Below, piece after piece: positions 56,597-64,000 of a DNA stretch of 64,000 bases (within the stretch, counting starts at the first letter, position 1; the number at the start of each line of letters is the position of its first letter). The translations under genes and the position numbers were made by a program. The notes beneath the pieces were generated by a model. That model worked only from the letters and a program-made list of their open reading frames with translations. It did no database searches and had not been told where the DNA came from. This DNA is from Termitidicoccus mucosus (GTDB taxonomy: Bacteria; Verrucomicrobiota; Verrucomicrobiia; Opitutales; Opitutaceae). Location of the stretch: positions 3,596,001-3,660,000 of the forward strand of contig NZ_CP109796.1 in the NCBI RefSeq assembly GCF_038725785.1, given 5' to 3'.

Positions 56597-57270
56597 ACCG
56601 CACACTACTTATCGTCCTGGCAGTCATCGCGCTCTTGGTCGGCGCCTTTTTTGGCTACAAGAGCTATCAATCCAATCTCGAGCGCGAACGCGCCGAGGAA
56701 CGCGCCCGGCAAGAACAAACCGAGCTTACCCGGCAGGCCGACGAGCTTCGCCAGAAAGCCGCCGCCGAAGCCGAGGCCACCCGCCTCGCGGAGGAAAAGG
56801 CGCGCCGCGAGGCCGCCGCCGCCGCCGCCGAAATCGCCCGCCTCCGTTCCGAGCAAGCCCAGGCCGAGGCCGCCCGCAAGGTCGCCGAGGCCGAGGCCGC
56901 CCGCGCCCTCGCCGCGCGCGAGGCCGCCACCCGGGAAAAAGAAGCCGCCGTCGGCGAAGCCCGCCGCCAGGCCGAGGAACGCGAAAAGGCCGCGCTCGCC
57001 GCCGAGCAATCCCGCAAGGAGGCGCTCGCCCGGATCGCCGCACTGGAGCAGGAGAAAGCCGCCGCCGCGGACCGCGAGGCAGCCCGCCTCGCCGCGCTCA
57101 AGCAACAGCAGGAACTCGAGGCCAGCCGCGCGGGCGGGTCCTCCGTCGCCTCCTCGTCCGCCACCAGCCGCCGCACACTGCCCATCAGCGCCGGATTGCC
57201 GAGCGACTACAAACGCGCGCCGCACTACTACATGGAGCAATCCCTCAAGGCCGCGGCTGAATCGAACTGA
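56593..57270 (+). CDS. membrane-anchored coiled-coil protein
   Basis: A 225-residue protein: one N-terminal transmembrane helix (about residues 4-22), then an uninterrupted Ala/Glu/Arg-rich coiled coil to about residue 175 (REAAAAAAEIARLRSEQAQ), a Ser/Gly linker, and the tail SAGLPSDYKRAPHYYMEQSL. I do not recognise a family; composition resembles TolA-like spacers without the TolA C-domain. Translational coupling to the PfkB gene is clear (ATGA). An intrinsic terminator follows at 57311. Confidence 0.75.
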   Translation: MNRTLLIVLAVIALLVGAFFGYKSYQSNLERERAEERARQEQTELTRQADELRQKAAAEAEATRLAEEKARREAAAAAAEIARLRSEQAQAEAARKVAEAEAARALAAREAATREKEAAVGEARRQAEEREKAALAAEQSRKEALARIAALEQEKAAAADREAARLAALKQQQELEASRAGGSSVASSSATSRRTLPISAGLPSDYKRAPHYYMEQSLKAAAESN

Positions 57271-57310
57271 GCCGCCCTTCGCTTCGCGTCCTGCAAAAAT
57301 TCCATCCCGG

Positions 57311-57339
57311 CCGCGCCTGCAAAGGCGCGGCTTTTTTTG
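57311..57339 (+). terminator. rho-independent terminator
   Basis: GCCGCGCC-TGCAAA-GGCGCGGC is a perfect 8-bp GC stem followed directly by seven T. It ends the PfkB/coiled-coil transcript. Confidence 0.92.
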
Positions 57340-57406
57340 TCGATAGTGACGCGTGGCAAGTCCGGCGTTGTCAGCGGCGCGGCTCGGCTCGATAGTTTGC
57401 GGCATC

Positions 57407-57940
57407 ATGACTGTCCAGGAACGTCTCGCCGCTCATCTTGCCAAAACGCCCGACACCGCCCGCGCCAACTGGGTCGCCGCCAACGCGACCGTCGTCGGCG
57501 ATGTCACGCTCGGGCCGAAATCCAGCGTGTTCTACGGCGCGGTGCTGCGCGGCGACATCGCCCGCATCGTGCTCGGCGAGGGTTCCAACATCCAGGACAA
57601 CTGCGTCGTCCATCTTGCCGACGACCTCGACGCCATCATCGGCGACTGGGTGACGGTCGGCCACGCCGCCATCATCCATGCCTGCACCATCGAGGACGAG
57701 TGCCTCATCGGCATGGGCGCGACCGTGCTGGACGGCGCGCGCGTCGGCGCGCGCAGCATCGTCGGCGCGGGCGCGGTGGTGACGCCGCGCACGGTGATTC
57801 CGCCCGGCTCCATGGTGCTCGGCGCCCCCGCCAAGGTCGTCCGCCAGCTCAGCGAGGAAGAGCAGAAAAAACTGCGCGGCTGGGCCGAGAAATACGTCCA
57901 CGTTTCCGCCGCTCACGCCGCCGCGGAACGCAAGGCGTAG
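57407..57940 (+). CDS. gamma-carbonic-anhydrase-fold protein (left-handed beta-helix)
   Basis: A 177-residue hexapeptide-repeat protein. The repeats run from VVGDVTLG to VIPPGSMVLG. Histidines at 69 (VVHLA), 86 (VGHAA) and 91 (IIHA) match the three zinc ligands of the gamma class. GDIARIVLGEGSNIQDNCVVH is the YrdA/PaaY/CaiE signature. It could hydrate CO2 or act as an acyltransferase or thioesterase; sequence alone does not decide. It starts 68 bp after the terminator, so it has its own promoter. Confidence 0.88.
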   Translation: MTVQERLAAHLAKTPDTARANWVAANATVVGDVTLGPKSSVFYGAVLRGDIARIVLGEGSNIQDNCVVHLADDLDAIIGDWVTVGHAAIIHACTIEDECLIGMGATVLDGARVGARSIVGAGAVVTPRTVIPPGSMVLGAPAKVVRQLSEEEQKKLRGWAEKYVHVSAAHAAAERKA

Positions 57941-57982
57941 GACGGCCCGTTTTAGGAAAGACGCGCCTTCCGTGCCGTCCTT

Positions 57983-58082
57983 ATGCCATTTCCAAACCCT
58001 TTATAGACTTATCAAGGTAGGGCGAGGCGTCCCGCCGAGCCGCGAGCGATTCACACGGCTCGGCGGGACGCCTCGCCCTACC
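57983..58082. repeat. palindromic repeat, family E, copy 2
   Basis: ATGCCATTTCCAAACCCTTT leads to perfect 27-bp arms, 58016-58042 and 58056-58082 (GGTAGGGCGAGGCGTCCCGC). The lead sequence matches 31576-31617. Confidence 0.88.
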
Positions 58083-58132
58083 ATTAACGGCTTCCATAAT
58101 GTGATTTGCATTCGCAAATGGTATGATTGGTA

Positions 58133-58951
58133 TCACACCTCCACCAGTTCGCGGGCCGCGGATTCCTCCACGATCGCGTGGAGTTTGCCCATGCGCGGCT
58201 CCTCTTCACTGACCGAGGCCAGCGAAATGTAGCGCGCCTCCGGCAAAGCCTCGCCGGCCTCCGCGTCGGGCACCGTGTTCGCCGCGACGTCGAACGGCGC
58301 GGCGATGCGGATCATGTGGGTGTCGAACATGTGGAGACGCGAACCGGGAAGCCGCTGGCCCGCGCCGGTCGGACAATTCATCCAGAGGCGCACGGAGAGA
58401 TGATGGTTGCCCGGCGTGATGTCGGGGCGCACGCGGACGGGCAGGCAATACACCGCCGCCTGGCCGGCTGCGAGGTGCAGGCGCGTGATAGTCGCCTCGG
58501 GCCGGCCAATGCCGGGCAGATGGCCCAGGCGCAGGTTCACGATGCGGTGCCGCGAGGCATAGTTTTCCAAAAACACGAGCAGGCGCATCGTGCCGCCGCG
58601 TGGCGTCGAATCGGGCAGGAAAAACGCCGCCGCCACGACATCGCGGCAGGTGCAAAGCAGGTCGAAGCCGAGTTCGCCGGCGAGCACGGAATGGGAATAG
58701 GGAGCGTCGTGACGCGTGGCCCGCCACGCGGAGAACACGCTCCAGAATCCCCGCGCGGCAAGGCCGAGAAACACGACGGCGAGAATCCACGCGTAATCGG
58801 AAACGTGCCGCGTGAGCAGCGCCGCCGAGGCCACGCCCGCGAGCAGCGCGACGATGGAATAAAACGCCACCCGTATGCCGCCGCGGCAGGTTGGGCCGCT
58901 GTCGGGCGTGATGTCGGGGGTTTCGGTTTGGAGAATCGCTGATTTGTTCAT
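58133..58951 (-). CDS. unrecognised membrane protein with a beta-rich domain
   Basis: A 272-residue protein with two hydrophobic segments near residues 27-45 and 52-70 (VAFYSIVALLAGVASAALLT; YAWILAVVFLGLAARGFWSVF). Then follows a hydrophilic domain with strand-like stretches: MRLLVFLENYAS, ITRLHLAAGQAAVYCLPVRVRP and HHLSVRLWMNCP. I do not recognise the family. The layout suggests two inner-membrane helices and a large soluble domain. It is followed on the minus strand only by a repeat; the neighbouring gene at 59094 is also an unknown membrane protein. Confidence 0.7.
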   Translation of the reverse strand: MNKSAILQTETPDITPDSGPTCRGGIRVAFYSIVALLAGVASAALLTRHVSDYAWILAVVFLGLAARGFWSVFSAWRATRHDAPYSHSVLAGELGFDLLCTCRDVVAAAFFLPDSTPRGGTMRLLVFLENYASRHRIVNLRLGHLPGIGRPEATITRLHLAAGQAAVYCLPVRVRPDITPGNHHLSVRLWMNCPTGAGQRLPGSRLHMFDTHMIRIAAPFDVAANTVPDAEAGEALPEARYISLASVSEEEPRMGKLHAIVEESAARELVEV

Positions 58952-58977
58952 AATGTGTAAGGGGTTGTGACTTTTTT

Positions 58978-59078
58978 ATCTTTCTTCTTTATTCTTTCTC
59001 TTTCCTCTTTCTCTCCAAGGAAGAACCGGGGCGGAGGAAAGGGAGAAAGAGGAAAGAGAAAGAATAAAGAGGAAAGAT
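58978..59078. repeat. polypyrimidine/polypurine inverted repeat, copy 2
   Basis: Perfect 26-bp arms at 58988-59013 and 59043-59068 (TTTATTCTTTCTCTTTCCTC), imperfectly extended on both sides. Related to 5736-5820. It lies between the two unknown membrane genes. Confidence 0.9.
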
Positions 59079-59093
59079 ATGCATGACATCTTC

Positions 59094-59540
59094 TCAGGCC
59101 GAATGGCGGCGGCGGTAGCCGGTGCGCACGGCCATGAGAAGCCCGAGCAGGACGAGGATTTTCGAGGCGAGTCCGTCGAGCATGTGCTGCGGCTGGTAAA
59201 AGGCGGCGAGCCCCTGGAGCATGAGATAGAACACCAACGCGGCGCACGCGGCGCGGAAGGGCGCGAATTTCGCCCACCACCAGAGGAGCAGCAGAATCAC
59301 GCTCACGGTCAGCATACCGCAGGCGATTTTTTGCGTGTGGGCGGGGGGCGCGGAGGTCTCGTCGTGATGCACCAGCATCAGCTCAGTCACCCACAAATAA
59401 AGCGGGTAGAGCGCAGTCAGGAATTGCACGAGGGCGCTGACAAAAAGCCAGTCGCGTCCCGAGAGGATTTGCTGCTCGCGCGCCGAGCGGGCCTGACACT
59501 CGCGCAACACACGAAACGGTGAATGTTCGATTGTGTTCAT
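59094..59540 (-). CDS. small unrecognised membrane protein
   Basis: A 148-residue protein with four hydrophobic segments: WLFVSALVQFLTALYPLYLWV, CGMLTVSVILLLLWWW, FRAACAALVFYLMLQGLAAFY and SKILVLLGLLMAVRTGY. The N-terminus is hydrophilic (NTIEHSPFRVLRECQARSA), the C-terminus basic. No family is recognised. The start at MNTIEH is chosen over an upstream ATG because the family-like hydrophilic head begins there. It could be co-transcribed with the 58133-58951 gene if the intervening hairpin is read through. Confidence 0.7.
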   Translation of the reverse strand: MNTIEHSPFRVLRECQARSAREQQILSGRDWLFVSALVQFLTALYPLYLWVTELMLVHHDETSAPPAHTQKIACGMLTVSVILLLLWWWAKFAPFRAACAALVFYLMLQGLAAFYQPQHMLDGLASKILVLLGLLMAVRTGYRRRHSA

Positions 59541-59584
59541 GATGGGTTTCGGGGATGACAAAAGTATGGTCTCCGGGATTTTTT

Positions 59585-59618
59585 AAGCAACAGTGGAAAA
59601 GTTTTTTTCCAGTTGCTT
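59585..59618. repeat. hairpin between the NodT-type gene and the small membrane gene
   Basis: AAGCAAC and GTTGCTT enclose an inner stem TGGAAAA/TTTTCCA. It could contribute to ending the pump transcript, but the minus-strand sequence after the stem is not T-rich. The rest of 59562-59773 is AT-rich, with an ATTATAATA motif near 59625 and no gene. Confidence 0.45.
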
Positions 59619-59773
59619 ATGAGTATTATAATATTTCAGGCGCGGTTTTGCAGCGGATGACGGGAGATATATTAAAACAAAATTTTTACCACGGTATGCT
59701 TTCCCCTCATTTTCATTCGTTTGTCGATTCACGCGTCCGTCCTGGCTGCGAAACAGTTTGGGAAGGAAAACGA

Positions 59774-61252
59774 TTATTTGTTCGCGACGGCCTGCCCGGC
59801 GGTCGTTTCCAGCCAGCCGCCGCCGAGGGCCTTGTAGAGCCCGACGAGATTCGAAAGATCGGCGAAGCGGGCTTGGATAAGGCCTTGTTGCGCACTGAAG
59901 AGATTCTGTTGCGCCGAGAGGACGGTGAGGTAGTTGTCCACGCCTTGCTGGTAGCGGAGGTCGGAGAGATCGTAGCGGCGCTGCTCCGCGGCGACGCGGT
60001 TTTCCTGCGCGGTGATCTGCACCGCCAGCAACTCGCGCGAGGCGAGCGCGTCGGCGACCTCGCGAAAGGCGGTCTGCACGGCCATCTCGTATTGCGCGAC
60101 GGTGATTTGCTGCGCGGCCTGCGCCGATTTCAGCACGGCGCGGTTGCGGCCGCCGGTGAAGAGGGGAAGCGTGATTGTCGGCGAAAAGCTCCACATGCCG
60201 GAGCCGGACTTGAAGAGGCCGTCAAGCTCGGCGCTGGCGGTGCCGCCAAACGCGGTGAGCGTGATCGAGGGGAAGAAGTTCGCGCGGGCGGCGCCGATGC
60301 TGGCGTTGGCGGAGCGGAGCGCGTGCTCGGCCTGGAGGATGTCGGGACGGCGCGCGAGCAAGTCGGACGGCAGGCCGGCGGGCAGGCCGGCGCGGAGTCC
60401 TTGCGAGCCGAGCGGCACGGGCGGCGGCAGGTCGGCGGGAAGCGGCGCGCCGACGAGGAGCATGAGGGCGTTTTCGGCCAGCGCGCGCTGGCGGGTGTAT
60501 TCGGCGAGGCTGGCCTGCGCGGCGAAGACCTGCGTCTCGGCGGTGCGGAGGTCGAGCTCGGAAACCGTGCCGGCCTCGTAACGGCGCTTCACGAGGTTGT
60601 AGGAGTCCTCGACGAGCTTGAGGGTTTCGCGCACGAGGGCGAGCTGCTCGTCGGTGGAGCGCTCGAGGATGTATTGCGTGGCGATGGAGGCGACGAGCGC
60701 GAGCTGAGCGGAGCGGCGGCCTTCCTCGGTGGCGAGGTAGGTCTCCAGCGCCGCGTCCTTCAGGCTGCGCACGCGCCCGAAGAAATCGAGCTCGTAGGAG
60801 GTGACGCCGAGGCCGACGCTGTATTGGCTGGAGGTGACGGCCTGGCCGGAGGAGTTGAGGTCGCCGGGCGTGCGCTGGCGGGTGCCGGAGCCGCTCGCGC
60901 CGATGTCCGGGAAGAGGCTGGAGCGCTCGATCTGGTATTGGGCGCGGACCTGCTCGACCCGGAGCGCGGCCACGCGGAGGTCGCGGTTGTTTTCGAGGCC
61001 GAGCGCGATGATGCGGCGCAGGCGCTCGTCGTCGAAGAAATCGCGCCAGCCGATGTCCGCGGCGGCAAGCGCGGGCGAGGCCGGCGCGCCGGTGGCGGCG
61101 GAGGCGCGCGCGAAGGTCGCGGGGACCTGCGCGTCGGGCTGCTCGTAGTTCGGCGCCATCGTGCAGCCGCCGGCGGCGGCGAGGATGGCGAGGGCGGCCA
61201 GCACGGCGATGCGGCGCGGGAACGGTTGCTGGGAGGCAGACTGGGAATTCAT
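59774..61252 (-). CDS. NodT/OprM-type outer-membrane efflux lipoprotein
   Basis: A 492-residue TolC-like factor. The lipobox ends at Cys30 (AAAGGC), followed by [14 protein letters not shown], the typical start of this group. Two repeats of coiled-coil hairpin and strand ([47 protein letters not shown]) are visible, with [37 protein letters not shown] between. It forms the outer-membrane exit duct for the RND pump encoded 34 bp upstream on the same strand; the adaptor protein lies outside the window. Confidence 0.93.
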   Translation of the reverse strand: [492 protein letters not shown]

Positions 61253-61285
61253 CGGGAAACGGTGTGTGTATTCGGATTGTTGATA

Positions 61286-64000
61286 CTATGGGTGTTTCTC
61301 GCCCGCCTCGGTTTTCAGGACGGCGGCGTGCGCGGCCATGCGGCGGTCGGACTTGAAGAGCCTTGTCACGGCGACGAAGAACATCGGGACAAAGAAGATG
61401 GCAAGCACGGTGCCGGTGACGACGCCGCCGAGCACGCTGGTGCCGATGGCGTTTTGCGAGCCGGAGCCCGCGCCGCTGGAGATCGCGAGCGGGATGACGC
61501 CGCAGCCGAAGGCGAGCGAGGTCATGAGAATCGGGCGGAGGCGGAGGCGGGCCGCATGCAGCGTCGCCTCGACCAGTCCCATGCCGCTCTCAAACGCCTC
61601 CTTCGCGAACTCGACGATGAGGATGGCGTTTTTCGAGGACAGGCCGACGGTCGTGAGCAGGCCGACCTGGAAATACACGTCGTTCGACAGGCCGCGCATC
61701 GTCACCGCGAGCACGGCGCCGATGACGCCGAGCGGCACGACGAGCATGACCGAGAAGGGAATCGACCAGCTTTCATACAATGCGGCGAGACAGAGGAACA
61801 CGACGATGAGCGAAATCGCATACAACATCGGCGCCTGGTCGCCAGAGATTTTTTCCTCGTAGGAAAGGCCGCTCCACGCGAGGCCAATGCTGCTGGACAG
61901 GTTGCTTTCCACGATGGATTGCATGGCGTTCATCGCGGTGCCGGTGCTCTTGCCCGGCGCGGCGCTGCCCTGGATGGTGACGGACGGGAAGCCGTTGAAA
62001 CGGTCGAGCGCGGGCGGGCCGTATTCCCAGCGCGTGGTGGCGAAGTCGGAGAAGGGCACCATCTCGCCCCGGTTGTTGCGCACATACCAGAAGTCGAGGT
62101 CCTCGGGCATCATGCGGTAGGGCGCGTCGGCCTGGATGTAGACGCGCTTCACGCGGCCTCGGTCGACGAAGTCGCTGAAGTAGGTCGAGCCCCAGGCGGA
62201 CGAGAGCGTCTGGTTCACCTCGGCGATGGAGAGGCCGAGCGCGGAGGCTTTTTCGAGGTCCACGTCGATGTGAAACTGGGGAGTGTCGTCGAGGCCGTTG
62301 ACGCGCACGGCGACGACGTCGGTATTCTGCCTGGAAAGGCCGATGAGCCGGTCGCGCTGCTCGAGCAGGGCCGCGTGGCCGATGCCTTCGCGGTCCTGGA
62401 TGCGCAGTTCGAAGCCGTCCGCCGTGCCGAGCTCGGTGATGGCTGGCGGCTGGAAGGCGAAGGTGAGCGCCACCTGCATCTGCGAAAAATGCGCCATGGC
62501 GCGGCCGACGACCGCGGGCACTTTCAGGCGGTCCTCCTTGCGCAGGCTCCAGTCGCGGAATTTCACGAAGCCGAGGGAGGTGTTTTGTCCACGTCCGCCG
62601 AAACTGAACCCGGCGATGGCAAAGATGTTCTCCACCGCTTCTTTCTCTTCCACAAGGAAGTAATGCTCCACTTCCTTGATGACGGCGAGGGTCTGCTCCT
62701 GCGTCGAGCCCGGCGGCAGGATCGCCTGCATGAAGGCGATGCCCTGGTCTTCGTTGGGGAGAAACGCCTTCGGCAGCCTGACGAAGGCGTAGCCGAGCGC
62801 GCCGACGATGAGCGCGTAGAGGAGCAGGAAGCGGACCGGCCGCTTGGTGATGCCGGAGACGCCGCGGCCATAAAGGTGCGTGCCGCGCTCGAAGGAGCGG
62901 TTGAACCAGCCGAAAAAGCCGCGCTTCTCGGCGTGTTCACCGCGCCTGACCGGCTTCAGGATGCCGGCGCAAAGCGCGGGCGTGAGCACGATGGCGACCA
63001 CGACGGACAACATCATCGCGGACGCGATGGTGATCGAGAACTGGCGGTAAATCACGCCCGTCGAACCGCCGAAAAACGCCATCGGCACAAACACCGCCGA
63101 GAGCACGAGCGCGATGCCGACGAGCGCGCTGGTGATCTGGCCCATGGATTTTTTCGTCGCCTCCTTGGGCGACAATCCTTCCTCGGCCATCACGCGCTCC
63201 ACGTTTTCCACGACCACGATGGCGTCGTCCACCAGCAGGCCGATCGCCAGCACGAGGCCGAACATGGTGAGCGTGTTGATGCTGAAGCCGAACATCGCCA
63301 TGACCGCAAAGGTGCCCAGCAGCACGACCGGCACCGCGATGGTCGGGATGATGGTCGCGCGGATGTTTTGCAGGAACAGGTACATGACGAGGAACACGAG
63401 CACGATGGCCTCGATGAGCGTCTTCACCACTTCCTCGATGGAGAGGCGCACGAACGGCGCGGTGTCCATCGGATACACCACCTTGAGCCCCTCCGGAAAA
63501 TAGCGCGAGAGGCTGGCCAGTTCCTTGTGCACGAGGTCGGAGGTGGCGAGCGCATTGGCGCCGGAGGCGAGCCTGATGCCGAGGCCGGCCGCGGGGTTGC
63601 CGCTGAAGCGCGCGCGGAAGTAATAATTTTCGCGGTCCTTCTCGACGCGGGCCACGTCGCGGAGCCGCACCTGCGAGCCGTCGGGCGCGACGCGCACCAG
63701 GATGTCCTCGAATTCCTCGGCGGTGTTGAGGCGCTCCTGGGCGATGATGGTGGCGTTGAGCCGCACGCCGGGCTCGGCGGGCGCGCCGCTGAGTTCGCCG
63801 ACGGCGACCTGCGCGTTTTGCGAGGTGATGGCGGCGATCACCTCGCTCACGGTGAGGTTGTAGTTGTTGAGCGCGTCGGGATTGAGCCAGATGCGCATGG
63901 CGTATTTGGCGCCGAAGAACTGCGCCTCGCCGACGCCGCGCAGGCGGCTGATCGGGTCCTGCACCGAGGTCGCGATGTAGTCGGCGATGTCGGACTCGTT
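61286..64000 (-). CDS. RND efflux pump, AcrB/HAE1 type, lacking its N-terminus at the window edge
   Basis: 904 residues of an inner-membrane proton/drug antiporter; the frame stays open to base 64000, so about 150 residues are missing. Visible features are [27 protein letters not shown] in the porter domain, the TM4 proton-relay pair in [13 protein letters not shown], the TM10 Lys in [15 protein letters not shown], and [19 protein letters not shown] at the end. Family knowledge: trimeric pump that captures drugs from the periplasm or outer leaflet. It is followed by the NodT-type gene, so the operon order is pump then duct. Confidence 0.95.
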   Translation of the reverse strand, partial: NESDIADYIATSVQDPISRLRGVGEAQFFGAKYAMRIWLNPDALNNYNLTVSEVIAAITSQNAQVAVGELSGAPAEPGVRLNATIIAQERLNTAEEFEDILVRVAPDGSQVRLRDVARVEKDRENYYFRARFSGNPAAGLGIRLASGANALATSDLVHKELASLSRYFPEGLKVVYPMDTAPFVRLSIEEVVKTLIEAIVLVFLVMYLFLQNIRATIIPTIAVPVVLLGTFAVMAMFGFSINTLTMFGLVLAIGLLVDDAIVVVENVERVMAEEGLSPKEATKKSMGQITSALVGIALVLSAVFVPMAFFGGSTGVIYRQFSITIASAMMLSVVVAIVLTPALCAGILKPVRRGEHAEKRGFFGWFNRSFERGTHLYGRGVSGITKRPVRFLLLYALIVGALGYAFVRLPKAFLPNEDQGIAFMQAILPPGSTQEQTLAVIKEVEHYFLVEEKEAVENIFAIAGFSFGGRGQNTSLGFVKFRDWSLRKEDRLKVPAVVGRAMAHFSQMQVALTFAFQPPAITELGTADGFELRIQDREGIGHAALLEQRDRLIGLSRQNTDVVAVRVNGLDDTPQFHIDVDLEKASALGLSIAEVNQTLSSAWGSTYFSDFVDRGRVKRVYIQADAPYRMMPEDLDFWYVRNNRGEMVPFSDFATTRWEYGPPALDRFNGFPSVTIQGSAAPGKSTGTAMNAMQSIVESNLSSSIGLAWSGLSYEEKISGDQAPMLYAISLIVVFLCLAALYESWSIPFSVMLVVPLGVIGAVLAVTMRGLSNDVYFQVGLLTTVGLSSKNAILIVEFAKEAFESGMGLVEATLHAARLRLRPILMTSLAFGCGVIPLAISSGAGSGSQNAIGTSVLGGVVTGTVLAIFFVPMFFVAVTRLFKSDRRMAAHAAVLKTEAGEKHP

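Overview
This is a GC-rich window from a Gram-negative bacterium. The envelope genes (RND pump, outer-membrane lipoproteins, a 6180-residue autotransporter built from autotransporter-associated beta-strand repeats), the weak or absent Shine-Dalgarno sequences and the many palindromic intergenic repeats fit Verrucomicrobiota, most likely an Opitutaceae-like lineage. That placement is inferred from gene style; no rRNA gene is present to confirm it.

Layout. 1-2617: start of a VIT-domain surface protein, divergent from a sigma54 activator. 2780-7223: a UDP-glucose dehydrogenase that reads like the animal enzyme, a uracil permease, and an adenylate-kinase-like protein with an extra C-terminal region. 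7739-17846: a glycan locus with an epimerase-like SDR, a DprE1/DprE2 pair, a methyltransferase, a polyprenyl-phosphate sugar transferase and a GT39-type membrane transferase on the plus strand; a second GT2 enzyme and a YfhO-type protein lie on the minus strand. 18023-18468: a wrecked RelB/DinJ antitoxin gene and an inverted-repeat element. 18814-23246: polyamine ABC transporter genes in the order C-D-B-A, with a 605-bp repeat field in the middle and a frameshift in the ATPase gene. 23358-31557: AEC transporter, an unrecognised possible ATP-grasp protein, fabD, tRNA-Gly, carB and a small lipoprotein. 31694-51843: a minus-strand operon of the giant autotransporter, a small unknown protein and a DUF481-type outer-membrane protein. 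52634-57940: purC, 3-methyladenine glycosylase, an MFS carrier, a PfkB kinase, a coiled-coil membrane protein and a gamma-carbonic-anhydrase fold protein. 58133-64000: two unknown membrane proteins, then a NodT-type outer-membrane factor and an AcrB-type pump cut by the window end.

The most notable features are the DprE1/DprE2 glycan locus outside Actinobacteria, the giant autotransporter with an internal 562-codon duplication and palindromic-repeat remnants inside its reading frame, and at least eight families of dispersed inverted repeats filling the intergenic spaces, with two near-identical copies bracketing a single gene.
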